The translations under genes and the position numbers were made by a program. From JAPOXR01 sp965221935 (lineage in GTDB: Bacteria; Pseudomonadota; Alphaproteobacteria; Rhodobacterales; Rhodobacteraceae), in the NCBI GenBank assembly GCA_965221935.1, contig CBDCSZ010000064.1, forward strand, positions 1 to 64,000: 64,000 nucleotides of DNA, written 5' to 3'. The notes beneath the pieces were generated by a model. It was not told where the DNA came from, ran no database searches, and saw only the letters and a list, made by a program, of their open reading frames with translations. This document shows positions 25,823-35,492 of the stretch, in pieces (the first letter of the stretch is position 1; each line of letters starts with the position of its first letter).

Positions 25823-26710
25823 TCACGCCGGGCCGGCGGGGGCCGCCTGGCTCACATTGTCGATATCCGCGTATCGTCCTTCGGACTTCGGACCCTCGCG
25901 GTATTCAAGCAATGATCTGTAGAAAAACGCAATGGCCTGCAAAAACACAAGACCGGTGAAAGCAACCAGCAAAACCTTGAACAGGAAGTGTGCGTCGAAC
26001 CCGTTTGGCGAAGAGCCAACGGTTTCGAGGTTCCATCTGAAAGAGCCCGCCTTCATGAGCAGACTCTCGAGCGGGTCGGATGGAGAAGGTTTGGGGACAA
26101 TGAGATGGCGCCACATGAAAAACCAGGCGTACAGCCACATCAGCGTCATGGCCGGCAGCATGAACACAAGGGAGCCGAGCATATCAATGATCTTTTTTGT
26201 CCTGAAAGACGCCCTCGCGTACAGCAGGTCCACGCGGATATGAGAGCCCTGAATGAATGTGTAGCCGCAGCAAAGGCAGATCACCATCGCGTTGTATAAT
26301 CTCAATTCCTCGCCGAACCAGCCAAGATCTCTGGTGAACGCGTAGCCAAACGGGCCAACCGAAATCTCGGCCGCGTGGAAGACCCTGTCCAGCGCAGCCA
26401 CCAGAATTTGCTGGATCACCATCGCCAGACCTGCCCATGCAAACAGCCGTCCTATGGTGTTTCCGATGAATTCGAAGCTCTTGACAGAACCCCACATGAC
26501 TTTCGGCCACCAGATTCCGAGACCCGTCAAAACGATGAGCGCCGCAAGCGCGACAAATAGGAATTCCCTCGATGCCCCGTAATAGACAAACCGCATGACC
26601 GCCAGATTGTCTGACCAGTCCAGCCAGAGGCCGGGATGCGTGACCGCATAGAAAAAATTGTAGAATGCCAATCCGAGATCGACGAAGAAGCCAGCGGTGG
26701 TTTCAATCAT
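25823..26710 (-). CDS. dctQ: TRAP transporter small permease (DctQ)
   Basis: A 295-residue membrane protein, the small subunit that pairs with DctM. It has hydrophobic segments near residues 10-25, 50-68, 85-108, 135-150, 165-190 and 250-270. The DctQ core is RLFAWAGLAMVIQQILVAAL and CLCCGYTFIQGSHIRVDLLY, the latter the typical 'R-V-D' segment. It is longer than the usual 160-200 residues, which goes with the long DctM class. The binding-protein gene that would be expected upstream is replaced by degenerate DNA (26711-27218). Confidence 0.85.
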   Translation of the reverse strand: MIETTAGFFVDLGLAFYNFFYAVTHPGLWLDWSDNLAVMRFVYYGASREFLFVALAALIVLTGLGIWWPKVMWGSVKSFEFIGNTIGRLFAWAGLAMVIQQILVAALDRVFHAAEISVGPFGYAFTRDLGWFGEELRLYNAMVICLCCGYTFIQGSHIRVDLLYARASFRTKKIIDMLGSLVFMLPAMTLMWLYAWFFMWRHLIVPKPSPSDPLESLLMKAGSFRWNLETVGSSPNGFDAHFLFKVLLVAFTGLVFLQAIAFFYRSLLEYREGPKSEGRYADIDNVSQAAPAGPA

Positions 26711-27218
26711 TTGAATTGGCGGCAGTGACCCGTGTCCGCAGGTCGGCGCTCAGACAAGCGGCGATTCAGGCGCCGGGACAGCCGTCTCTTATTGTCGCAT
26801 TCAAAACACCCGGCACGGTTGCGCTGACGCATACATTCGCCGGCCGACTTTTCCAGCCATTCGGACGATCTGTTCATGGATACGAAATAGCTGTCGCAAA
26901 CCGATTTGTAAAACGGCACGCGCCAGGAAGGCGGCTGCGTCCGACGATCCGGGCCAAGGAGCGCCCGCGGAAATACAGGTTCGCGGGGTTGGCTCGCAGG
27001 CGAACGTCGAGCCTCACTATCTTGCAGGCCCGAAACACCGTTGCGCACGGGCCGTCCATCAGGAATTCGAACAGATCGTCCGAAGGGACCCGCCGGAATG
27101 GGTTGGTCACTTTCCTTGATGCCCGAAATTCGTGCGTGACCGTTGATCGACTCTCGTCCATTCTTCCTGTCGTGCTGAAGGGCACAGTACCAAGGCTGGC
27201 AGGAACTCACCGCGCTTT
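26711..27218 (-). pseudogene. Degenerate stretch with remnant of a conserved hypothetical gene
   Basis: No intact gene is present. On the minus strand 26874-27185 reads NPFRRVPSDDLFEFLMDGP, then LDVRLRANPANLYFRGRSLARI. That last block resembles a conserved family with the pattern LxIRxNYxNIYYRGGSLLKI, whose function I do not know. The frame ends soon after and possible continuation lies in another frame, so this looks like a decayed fragment. It occupies the place where a dctP gene would be expected, but shows no DctP signal peptide or motif. Confidence 0.35.
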
Positions 27219-27629
27219 ATGAAAGTCTTTCTGAGCCATTCCCATGCTGACGCCCCCTTGGCAGCCAAGGTCAAATCGGCGTTGCGCACTCGCGGGCTGG
27301 ACGTTTGGGATCCTGATGTTCAGCTATTTCCTGGCGACAATTGGGCCGCAAAAATCGCTCAAGCACTTGAGCAGTCTCAGGCAATGGTCGTCCTGCTGAC
27401 GCCGCAAGCTGATCAGTCAAAACATGTAATGCGGGAAATCGAGTACGCGCTCGGCGCCAAGAACTACAGCCATCGCTTGATCCCAGTTGTGGTGGGCGAC
27501 CGATCACGAATTCCCGAACACGAAATCCCATGGATCGTTCGGCACCTGCCTTGGCTTCGGCTGAACGACGCGGGAGGCGGAGACGCTGAAGTCGAGCGAA
27601 TCGCAACAGCAATTCGCGGCCGCGCTTAA
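27219..27629 (+). CDS. Stand-alone TIR-domain protein
   Basis: A 136-residue protein that is essentially one TIR domain. It opens with KVFLSHSHADAPLAAKVKSA (strand A and helix A), then LDVWDPDVQLFPGDNW (BB-loop region), QAMVVLLTPQADQSKHVM and REIEYALGA, whose Glu corresponds to the catalytic Glu of NAD-cleaving TIRs. Bacterial TIR proteins act in anti-phage defence as NAD+ hydrolases or second-messenger synthases, usually with a sensor partner; no sensor domain is fused here. It is 27 bp upstream of a second, truncated TIR gene. The role is inferred from family alone. Confidence 0.8.
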   Translation: MKVFLSHSHADAPLAAKVKSALRTRGLDVWDPDVQLFPGDNWAAKIAQALEQSQAMVVLLTPQADQSKHVMREIEYALGAKNYSHRLIPVVVGDRSRIPEHEIPWIVRHLPWLRLNDAGGGDAEVERIATAIRGRA

Positions 27630-27656
27630 CCTCGCCTCCAACCACCCTCCCTATCC

Positions 27657-27830
27657 ATGCCCAACGAGGTCTTTCTTTCTCATTCCAACGCGAATCGTTC
27701 GTTCGTCGACGATTTGGCGGATGTGCTGCGTCCTCATGGCATCCCATTTTGGTATAGTGACATCAACATAGTTGGTGCGCAGATGTGGCATGACGAAATT
27801 GCGGCAGCCTTGGTGTCAATACCGTTTTTA
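27657..27830 (+). pseudogene. Truncated second TIR gene
   Basis: The first ~58 codons encode a TIR N-terminus (NEVFLSHSNANRSFVDDLAD, then GIPFWYSDINIVGAQMWHDE and IAAAL), paralogous in layout to the neighbouring TIR gene. The frame then passes without a stop into unrelated sequence and an ISKra4-type transposase remnant. The segment with the catalytic Glu is lost, so no NADase activity is expected. Confidence 0.8.
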
Positions 27831-28433
27831 ATTACCCCAGATGCGCCGATGCAAATTTCCCCACCCTTGGCGTCTGGTGACGAGCCAGTTCATGTGTCGA
27901 TGCCACCCTCCTTTCTCGGCCGTCCCCGCTTTCTTTTCGGAGGTGGCTCCGCCTGGATCACCAACGTGGCCGACGAGCTTCTCGCCGGCATGAGAAAGAC
28001 CTGCATCCTGGATGTTTACCATGCGCTTGAATACGCATCCGCGGCCCTCAAGGCGCTGGCCGGGGACAGCGGCGGGCACAAGGCGCGGCTCGCGGGCGTC
28101 AAGGCCCGGCTGCTGGACGGGCAGGTCGCCGGCGTCATCGCGGACCTCGAGCCGCACCGCGGGCGGCACAAGGATGCGGCCAGGCGCATTGACTGTTTCG
28201 AATCGAACAAAAGCCGGATGCGCTATGACGAATACCGGGCGCGCGGCATGCAGATCGGAAGCGGCAAAGTCGAAAGCCGCTGCAGGCAGACAGTCGCCAG
28301 CCGCTTCAAGACGTCAGGATGCAAATGGTCGGTGCGGGGCGCGGACGCATTGCTGGCGCTGAAAAGCTGCTGGACAAACCTGCAGTGGGAAGCGTTCGCT
28401 CACTGGAAGGCACAGCGCATCGCCGCCGCCTGA
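27831..28433 (+). mobile_element. ISKra4-type transposase remnant (3' part)
   Basis: From about 27950 the frame encodes the C-terminal part of an ISKra4-family transposase: ITNVADELLAGMRKTCILDV, YHALEYASAALKALAG, RMRYDEYRARGMQIGSGKVE and GADALLALKSCWTNLQWEAF. The same blocks appear in the element at the right edge of the window (63073-64000), though the two copies are clearly diverged. The N-terminal two-thirds is missing. About 120 bp between the TIR part and the transposase part I could not identify. Confidence 0.75.
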
Positions 28434-28523
28434 CCCAAAAATATGGCGTGCATTCCCTTCCGCCGCTAAGGTTGACGCAGCGATTTTCGCCAATTACTTT
28501 TGCCGGTTCGACTGGAGAACCCG

Positions 28524-30347
28524 ATGAATACAAAAGTGTCGCAGACGGATTTGTCCGGCGGAGACGGCGGACAATCGGTAAGCCGGACCGACGGATTGAT
28601 GACTGGCGCGGAAATTGTCGTGCAGGCACTCAAGGACCAAGGCGTCGAATTGGTATTCGGCTATCCGGGAGGAGCTATTCTGCCAATCTATGACTGGCTT
28701 CCAAAGGCTGCCTCCAATGTCATCCATCATGTCCTGGTGCGCCATGAACAGGGGGCAGTGCACGCCGCCGAGGGATATGCCAGAGCGTCTGGAAAACCAG
28801 GTGTGGTGTTTGTGACTTCGGGCCCCGGGGTCACAAATTCGGTCACCGGCCTGGCCGATGCGAAAATGGATTCAGTGCCGATTGTTCTGATCTCGGGCCA
28901 GGTTCCCACCTTTATGATCGGCACCGACGCTTTTCAGGAAGCCGACTCGGTTGGCATCACCCGGCCCTGCACCAAATACAATTGGCTGGTGAAGGACACG
29001 AATGAGATCGCGGACGTCATTCATTCGGCTTTTCATATCGCGACCAGCGGGCGGCCCGGTCCTGTGCTGGTTGACATCCCTAAGGATGTGCAGATTGCCC
29101 TGGGCCATTACAGCCCACCGTCGCAAGCCCACAAAGAACGCTATCAGCCGGTGACGCAGCCCGATTCCGATCAGATCGCATTGCTGGCGGAGTGGATTGA
29201 AACCGCTGAACGGCCCGTTTTTTACACCGGCGGAGGGGTCGTCAACTCTGGTCCCGCCGCTTCCTGCCGGCTTCGTGAACTTGTCGACGCGACCGGGTTT
29301 CCGATCACATCCACTGTCATGGGACTCGGATCGTATCCCGCCTCAGGAAAAAACTGGCTGTGCATGCTTGGGATGCACGGCAGCTACGAAGCCAATCTGG
29401 CGATGCATGGCTGCGACCTGATGATCAATGTGGGCGCCAGATTCGATGACCGGATCACCGGCCGCACGGCGGATTTCAGTCCTGGGTCCCGCAAAGCGCA
29501 CATCGATATTGACCCCTCATCGATCAACAAAGTCATCAAGACCGATCTCGGGATTGTTGGCGACGCCGGGGCGGCGCTTGACATGCTGTTGCAGGAATGG
29601 AGCCGCCGAGGCCGCCGAACCAACAGACCGGCTTTGAAGAAGTGGTGGCGCCAGATCAACGAATGGCGGGCGCGTGACTGTTTTGCCTATGAGCCCGATG
29701 CCAATCTGATCAAACCGCAGTACGCCCTCGAACGGCTGGAGGCTCTCACAAGGGGCATGGACCGGTATGTGACCACGGAAGTCGGTCAGCACCAGATGTG
29801 GGCGGCGCAGTTTCTGCAGTTTGAGGAACCCCGGCAATGGCAGACCTCAGGCGGTCTCGGAACGATGGGTTACGGCCTGCCGTCATCGCTTGGCATCCAG
29901 ATGGCCCATCCGGAAGCTCTCGTTATCAATGTCGCCGGCGAGGCAAGCTGGCTGATGAATATGCAGGAGATGTGCACCGCTGTGCAGGAGCGCGCACCCA
30001 TCAAGCAATTCATACTGAACAATGAATACCTTGGAATGGTGCGGCAATGGCAGGAGCTTTTGCATGACGAGAATTACAGCGAATCCTGGTGCGGCTCCCT
30101 GCCCGACTTTGTAAAACTGGCTGAATCGTTTGGATGTCTGGGAATCTCAGTTTCGCGGCCCGATGAGCTCGACGATGCCATCAAGAGAATGCTGGCCTAC
30201 AAGGGTCCAGTGATTTTTGACTGCAGGGTCATCAAGTCGGAAAGCTGCTATCCCATGATTCCGGCAGGAAAACCGCATAACGAAATGTGGTTCGGTCCTC
30301 CGCCAACAAAGAAACCGGTCGCCGCCGAAGGGTCAGTGCTGGTTTGA
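28524..30347 (+). CDS. ilvB: Acetolactate synthase large subunit
   Basis: A 607-residue ThDP-dependent enzyme for the first common step of valine, leucine and isoleucine synthesis. Domains in order: PYR (LVFGYPGGAILPIYDWL, catalytic Glu in VRHEQGAVHAAEGYAR), central FAD-binding domain, and PP domain with the ThDP/Mg motif as VAGEASWLMNMQEM ... LNNEYLGMVRQWQELL. The motif begins GEA rather than the textbook GDG/GDA, a variant I associate with alphaproteobacterial IlvB. ATG 28524 gives a short flexible N-terminus before MTGAEIVVQALKDQG. It lies 19 bp before ilvH. Confidence 0.96.
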   Translation: MNTKVSQTDLSGGDGGQSVSRTDGLMTGAEIVVQALKDQGVELVFGYPGGAILPIYDWLPKAASNVIHHVLVRHEQGAVHAAEGYARASGKPGVVFVTSGPGVTNSVTGLADAKMDSVPIVLISGQVPTFMIGTDAFQEADSVGITRPCTKYNWLVKDTNEIADVIHSAFHIATSGRPGPVLVDIPKDVQIALGHYSPPSQAHKERYQPVTQPDSDQIALLAEWIETAERPVFYTGGGVVNSGPAASCRLRELVDATGFPITSTVMGLGSYPASGKNWLCMLGMHGSYEANLAMHGCDLMINVGARFDDRITGRTADFSPGSRKAHIDIDPSSINKVIKTDLGIVGDAGAALDMLLQEWSRRGRRTNRPALKKWWRQINEWRARDCFAYEPDANLIKPQYALERLEALTRGMDRYVTTEVGQHQMWAAQFLQFEEPRQWQTSGGLGTMGYGLPSSLGIQMAHPEALVINVAGEASWLMNMQEMCTAVQERAPIKQFILNNEYLGMVRQWQELLHDENYSESWCGSLPDFVKLAESFGCLGISVSRPDELDDAIKRMLAYKGPVIFDCRVIKSESCYPMIPAGKPHNEMWFGPPPTKKPVAAEGSVLV

Positions 30348-30366
30348 AAACCTGCCAAGGCACATC

Positions 30367-30927
30367 ATGAGTGAATTGAATCTAAAAAAGGGGTCCTCCC
30401 GGAAATCGGCATACGACCTCCGCAAAAGCCAGTCTTCCGAAGCCGAATCGCACACGCTCTCGATTTTGGTGGATAACGAAGCCGGAGTTCTCGCCAGGGT
30501 TGTCGGACTGTTTTCCGGACGCGGTTACAACATCGAGAGTCTCTGTGTCACCGAGGTGGACCATACAGGCCATCGCTCGCGCATCACCATCGTGAGCACG
30601 GCAAGCGACAATGTGATCCGGCAGATCCGAGCCCAGGTCAGCGGCGTGATCCCGGTCCACGACATTGTTGATTTGAGCAAAGACGGCCCTTCGGTTGTGC
30701 GCGAACTCGCTCTGCACATCGTCGAAGCGAAAGGCCCGGACAGAGACGCCGCTATCGCCGCCGCCCGCGAGCACGGTGCGCGGCCTTTGGATGCCGGGTC
30801 CGGGGCCCTGGTTATCGAACAGACCGGCACGCCTCTTGAGATCGATGAGCTGTTCGACCGGCTGCGACCGCTTGGGCTCAAAGAGGTCGCACGAACAGGC
30901 GTTGTCGGCCTGCAGCTTCCGGAATAG
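30367..30927 (+). CDS. ilvH: Acetolactate synthase small (regulatory) subunit
   Basis: A 186-residue subunit that activates IlvB and confers feedback inhibition by valine. The N-terminal ACT domain begins HTLSILVDNEAGVLARVVGL (residues 29-48) with FSGRGYNIESLCV, and the C-terminal ALS_ss_C domain follows (residues ~100-180). A polar extension of about 28 residues precedes the ACT domain. It follows ilvB closely and must share its transcript. Confidence 0.95.
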   Translation: MSELNLKKGSSRKSAYDLRKSQSSEAESHTLSILVDNEAGVLARVVGLFSGRGYNIESLCVTEVDHTGHRSRITIVSTASDNVIRQIRAQVSGVIPVHDIVDLSKDGPSVVRELALHIVEAKGPDRDAAIAAAREHGARPLDAGSGALVIEQTGTPLEIDELFDRLRPLGLKEVARTGVVGLQLPE

Positions 30928-31017
30928 CCGCGGCCAGCCGGCCAAGCCGGACCAAGCTGCCGTTTGGGATCGGACCCTCGCGGGTTCAGTGTCCGGCGCT
31001 CAACGCCCAGCCGCCGG

Positions 31018-34000
31018 TCAGCTACATCCCGTGGTTGTGCCGCAGGTCGCACAATGCATGCATGTCCCGCTGCGCACGAGCGTGTAGTTGCCGCATTCAT
31101 CGCAGGGATCGCCCTCATAACCCTGGATTCTGGCAGCCTTTCCAGGGTTGCGGACCACGGCGCCGCCGACAGCGGCCTCTTCGCCCAGCATGGCTGCGGG
31201 ATATGACCGTTGATTGTCAGATTCCTCGGGCGGCAGCTGTATGCGGCTGCGGAAATAGCCCAGCGACGCCGCCTTCAAGAGGATGTTTTTCATCCTTTCA
31301 TCGGTACCGGCCGGCAGGTCATCGCCGCCGGGTTCGTCCACGCCGTCTCCGAGATCGTCAAACCGATACCCTTCGGGCGTGACATGTGCGAGATCGGTCC
31401 GTTCCAGATAGCTGACACCAAGTTCGCGGAACACATAATCGAGTATCGACGTGGCGTTCTTGATTGAGTCGTTGCCCTGCACCATCCCCGAAGGCTCGAA
31501 TCGGGTGAATGTGAATGCATTCACAAACGTCTCAAGCGGCACGCCGTGCTGCAGGCCAATTGAGACGGCGATGGCAAAGTTGTTCATCATCGCCCGGAAT
31601 CCCGCGCCTTCCTTGTGCATGTCGATGAAGATCTCGCCGAGCGATCCGTCCTGATACTCGCCGGTGCGCAGATAGACCTTGTGACCGCCGACCACTGCCT
31701 TTTGCGTATAACCCTTGCGCCGATGCGGAAGTTTCGACCTGCGGTGACGCGAAATCAGGTCGCTCGCCGTCTGTTCGGCAAATGCGACAACTTTCTCTTG
31801 GCGGCTGGCCTCTTCCGCTTCCTCCGCTTCATCGGATCCGGCAAGTGTGGCGGCCAGCGGCTGGCTCAGTTTGCTGCCGTCGCGATAGAGGGCGATCGCC
31901 TTGATCCCCAATTTCCAGGACTTTTCGTAGGCGGACTTGCAGTCGTCAATCGTCGCTCCGGAGGACATGTTCACTGTTTTGGAAATTGCCCCCGAAATGA
32001 AACTCTGAGCCGCAGCCATCATCTTGATGTGGCTGTCGACGCTGAGGCTCCGTTTGCCTTTGCGGCCGCAGACCGCGGCGCAGTCGAACACAGCGAGGTC
32101 CTCTGTTTTGACATGCGGCGCGCCTTCCAGCGTCATGGCGCCGCACATATATTCATTGGCCTCTTCTATTTCCCGGCCGGTGAAACCGAGATATTTCAGC
32201 AGGTCAAACGAAGGATCCGCCAGCAGTTCAGGCTCGATACTGAGATTCCCGCGGCAGAACTCCTCGCCCACAGTCCCTGAATTGATCACAAATCGTATGT
32301 CGAACGCCGACCGGGCCTGGAGTTCGATTCGGCTGAGTTCGGCATCGCCAAAGCCAAAGTCGCGAAGCGCTTCGGGATTGACATGCGGCGCGCCCTCGAT
32401 CGATGCGCGGCCGATTGCAAAGCGCACGATGTCCTCGATCTGCGAATCCGTGTAGCCAAGCGCCCGCAGGGCGTTTGGCACCGATCTGTTGATGATCTTG
32501 AAATAGCCGCCGCCTGCGAGTTTCTTGAATTTGACCAGGGCGAAATCGGGTTCAATCCCGGTGGTGTCGCAGTCCATGACCAGGCCGATGGTTCCGGTCG
32601 GCGCAATGACAGTGGTCTGCGCGTTGCGAAATCCATGCTTTTTGCCTTCTTCCAGCGCTCTGTCCCAGGCTCGCCGCGCCAATTCCGGCAAGCCCCTATC
32701 CGGACAGTCGTCCGATTCGAACGGCACGGGCGGCGCCGAAAGCTCTTGGAACCCGTCAGCACGGCAGTAGGCGGCGAGGCGATGGTTGGCGATCACCCGC
32801 AGCATGTGGCCGGCGTTGTTCCGGTAGCCCTGGAAAGGTCCCAGCTCAGAAGCCATTTCCGCCGATACCGCGTATGACTCGCCGCACATGAGCGCCGTCA
32901 AGGCGGCGCACATCGCTCGTCCCTGCGGCGAATCGTAGGGAATGCCCATATTCATCAACAGGCCGCCCAAATTGGCATAGCCGAGTCCGAGCGTCCGGAA
33001 TCGGTATGATAGGCGTGCGATTTCCCGCGACGGAAACTGCGCCATGGCAACGGAGATTTCGAGCGCGACCGTCAGAAGCCGGACGGTGTGCACAAATTCC
33101 TCGCTGTCGAACCTCCCTTCCCGGTAGAATGCCAGCAGGTTGATTGACGCAAGATTGCATGCCGTGTTGTCGAGAAACATGTATTCAGAACACGGATTCG
33201 AGCCGCGGATCTCGCCATCTTCCGGGCATGTGTGCCAACTGTTGATCGTGTCATGAAACTGGACGCCCGGGTCGGCGCAGGCCCAGGCCGCGTGACCAAC
33301 CTCTTCCCAAAGCGCGCCCGCACTGACCGTGCGCGCGAGCCTGCCATCGGTCCGCCGCAGCAGGTTCCAGTCGCCATTGTCGCGAACCGCGTTCATGAAG
33401 GCGTCGGTGACCCGCACCGAGTTGTTGGAATTCTGCCCTGAAACGGTTGCGTAGGCCTCGGATTCCCACTCCGTGTCGTAGGTGGCGAATTCGATCTCGG
33501 TGTAGCCCTGACGCGCATACTGCAGAACCCGGTTGATGTAGGATTCCGGCACTCTGGACGCCCGCGCCGAACGGACCGCCTTGCCGAGATTCCGGTTCTT
33601 GGCCAGATTGCATGCGTCTTCGTGGCTGCCAACCCAGCTATTGATCGCCGTGAACAGATTGGTCAGCGCGGCCTTTGTGACCTGCGATCCGGAAACCAGC
33701 GACGCAACCTTTTGTTCTTCGCGGACTTTCCAGGTGATGAATTCCTCAATGTCCGGGTGATCGATATCGCATATCACCATCTTTGCCGCGCGCCGGGTGG
33801 TGCCGCCGCTCTTGATGGCCCCGGCGGCGCGGTCGCCGATTTTCAGGAAACTCATCAGCCCGCTGGATTTTCCGCCGCTGGCGAGCGGTTCGTTGACACC
33901 GCGCAGATTGGAGAAATTGGTCCCGGTCCCGGAGCCAAACTTGAACAGCCGGGCCTCTCTCATCCAAAGATCCATGATGCCGCCGTCATTGACCAGGTCG

Positions 34001-34617
34001 TCATCGACAGATTGAATGAAACAGGCGTGCGGCTGCGGCCGTTCATAGGCGTTTGACGATCTTTCGAGCCTTTCTGTCCGGGCATCCACATAGTAGTGGC
34101 CCTGCTCGGATCCTTCGATTCCGTAGGCCCAGTGAAGCCCGGTGTTGAACCATTGCGGCGAATTCGGGGCCGCCTTCTGCAGCGCCAGAATGTGCCGCAT
34201 TTCATCAAAATAGGCGCGGGCGTCAGGTTCCGACGAAAAATATCCGCCTTTCCATCCCCAATAGGTCCAGGCGCCGGTGAGCCGGTCAAACACCTGCTTC
34301 GCCGACGTCTCGCAGCCGAAACGCTCCTGTTCGGGCAATTTGGAGAGCGCGGCTTTGTCGGCGACGGACCGGCAGATGAATTTCGGCACGCCGGGTTCGC
34401 TGACCCGTTTCAGCTTTGCGGGAACGCCGGCCTTCCGGAAATATTTCTGTGCCAGCACATCGGCTGCCACCTGGCTCCACGATCCTGGAACCTCCATATC
34501 CTCAAGGCAAAAAACGACCGACCCGTCTGTGTTGCGAATCTCAGAACGGCATTTGACAAACTCAATGCCGCCATACACCGCGTCGGCCTCCCGAGTGAAT
34601 TTCCGCCCGATTCTCAT
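31018..34617 (-). CDS. nrdJ: Adenosylcobalamin-dependent ribonucleotide reductase (class II)
   Basis: A 1199-residue class II RNR that reduces ribonucleotides using adenosylcobalamin rather than a di-iron NrdB subunit. Key features: N-terminal EIRNTDGSVVFCLEDMEVPG, the active-site segments GSNPCSEYMFLDNTACNLAS (about residue 480), IAPTGTIGLVMDCDTTGIEP, and the Cys-rich C-terminal tail CDECGNYTLVRSGTCMHCAT for redox shuttling. I start at ATG 34617 (MRIGRKFTREADAVYGGIEF) because that matches family N-termini; 11 more codons are open upstream. It is transcribed towards ilvH. I saw no cobalamin riboswitch upstream. Confidence 0.96.
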   Translation of the reverse strand: MRIGRKFTREADAVYGGIEFVKCRSEIRNTDGSVVFCLEDMEVPGSWSQVAADVLAQKYFRKAGVPAKLKRVSEPGVPKFICRSVADKAALSKLPEQERFGCETSAKQVFDRLTGAWTYWGWKGGYFSSEPDARAYFDEMRHILALQKAAPNSPQWFNTGLHWAYGIEGSEQGHYYVDARTERLERSSNAYERPQPHACFIQSVDDDLVNDGGIMDLWMREARLFKFGSGTGTNFSNLRGVNEPLASGGKSSGLMSFLKIGDRAAGAIKSGGTTRRAAKMVICDIDHPDIEEFITWKVREEQKVASLVSGSQVTKAALTNLFTAINSWVGSHEDACNLAKNRNLGKAVRSARASRVPESYINRVLQYARQGYTEIEFATYDTEWESEAYATVSGQNSNNSVRVTDAFMNAVRDNGDWNLLRRTDGRLARTVSAGALWEEVGHAAWACADPGVQFHDTINSWHTCPEDGEIRGSNPCSEYMFLDNTACNLASINLLAFYREGRFDSEEFVHTVRLLTVALEISVAMAQFPSREIARLSYRFRTLGLGYANLGGLLMNMGIPYDSPQGRAMCAALTALMCGESYAVSAEMASELGPFQGYRNNAGHMLRVIANHRLAAYCRADGFQELSAPPVPFESDDCPDRGLPELARRAWDRALEEGKKHGFRNAQTTVIAPTGTIGLVMDCDTTGIEPDFALVKFKKLAGGGYFKIINRSVPNALRALGYTDSQIEDIVRFAIGRASIEGAPHVNPEALRDFGFGDAELSRIELQARSAFDIRFVINSGTVGEEFCRGNLSIEPELLADPSFDLLKYLGFTGREIEEANEYMCGAMTLEGAPHVKTEDLAVFDCAAVCGRKGKRSLSVDSHIKMMAAAQSFISGAISKTVNMSSGATIDDCKSAYEKSWKLGIKAIALYRDGSKLSQPLAATLAGSDEAEEAEEASRQEKVVAFAEQTASDLISRHRRSKLPHRRKGYTQKAVVGGHKVYLRTGEYQDGSLGEIFIDMHKEGAGFRAMMNNFAIAVSIGLQHGVPLETFVNAFTFTRFEPSGMVQGNDSIKNATSILDYVFRELGVSYLERTDLAHVTPEGYRFDDLGDGVDEPGGDDLPAGTDERMKNILLKAASLGYFRSRIQLPPEESDNQRSYPAAMLGEEAAVGGAVVRNPGKAARIQGYEGDPCDECGNYTLVRSGTCMHCATCGTTTGCS

Positions 34618-34889
34618 ACCTTGCACCGATTCATGTTCATCCCGCCCCATTTCGATCAGCCGGTCCCGTTCTCGGAAGCGGCTGATTGTTATTGGTTTTC
34701 CTAGAATCCAACCAGTTCAAATTTTGCGAATCCCAAAGGAAAATCCCCAATATGTTGCACTTTCAAAAAGGCACGAGTCTAAATCTTGAGGAATTGTGAA
34801 CCCTTCGTCAAGCCGAAAATTTGACGTCGGGATGAACAGACACATTCAGCGGGCAAACCGTGACCGAACACGGTGCGCGGGAAATGCGT

Positions 34890-34966
34890 TGGTCGGGGCG
34901 ATTGGATTCGAACCAACGGCCTACGGCTCCCAAAGCCGTCGCGCTACCAGACTGCGCCACACCCCG
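34890..34966 (-). tRNA. tRNA-Pro (TGG)
   Basis: Read on the minus strand, the 77-nt cloverleaf has acceptor arms CGGGGTG/CGCCCCG, anticodon stem ACGGC/GCCGT with loop TTTGGGA (anticodon TGG), T-arm GTTGGTTCGAATCCAAT and an encoded CCA. It sits between nrdJ and the DUF192 gene. Confidence 0.97.
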
Positions 34967-35006
34967 ACGCCGAATTGGTAGCAGAATCGTGCTGAATTGG
35001 GAAGAG

Positions 35007-35492
35007 TCAGCCGTTGCCGCCGCAGGGCCAGGCGGCTTTCGATTCGTCTAAAGAAGGATGACGAATCTCGGTGCCGGTTTCGATGCCGTAACGGCCCGCG
35101 ATCCCGGCATTGATCTCCAGCACGGCCTGCACCTGTTCCCCGCCTGAAATGAGCTCGGTGCTCAGCGGCACCGTATTCCGGCACTGCGACACCAAGACCC
35201 CCGCATCGTCAAAGAACAGCATATCGAGCGGGATCAAAGTGTTCTTCATCCAGAAGGAAGCCTCACCCGGCGACTCAAAGACAAACAGCATTCCTTTTTG
35301 GGGAGGAAGGTTTTCGCGATGCATCAGGCCCGCTGCACGGGAGTCAGGGGTGTCGGCGACCTCCACCCCGAAGCGCGCCGATCCCCAGCTGCCCCGCAGG
35401 TCGACATGGTCCCACGCGCATAATTCGGCGGCGCCGGCCGGCAGGGCCAGCAGGAATGCCGATCCCAGAACAAGAACCGACAGCCGGTTCAT
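35007..35492 (-). CDS. DUF192 secreted protein
   Basis: A 161-residue protein with an N-terminal signal peptide (hydrophobic LSVLVLGSAFLLALPAGA, cleavage likely after AGA-A near residue 21) and a DUF192 domain: EVADTPDSRAAGLMHRENLP, GMLFVFESPGEASFWMKNTL, IPLDMLFFDDAGVLV and VLEINAGIAGRYGI. DUF192 proteins are small beta-barrel envelope proteins of unknown function. Its start overlaps the end of the upstream cold-shock gene by 4 bp, so the two are co-translated. Confidence 0.88.
   Translation of the reverse strand: MNRLSVLVLGSAFLLALPAGAAELCAWDHVDLRGSWGSARFGVEVADTPDSRAAGLMHRENLPPQKGMLFVFESPGEASFWMKNTLIPLDMLFFDDAGVLVSQCRNTVPLSTELISGGEQVQAVLEINAGIAGRYGIETGTEIRHPSLDESKAAWPCGGNG

Noticed and set aside
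34618..34889. Cobalamin riboswitch or NrdR boxes upstream of nrdJ
   Set aside because: No B12-box-like sequence or paired NrdR box was recognised.
34796..34981. Open frame ending GAIGFEPTAYGSQSRRATRL on the plus strand
   Set aside because: It is the antisense of tRNA-Pro, a well-known source of false gene calls.
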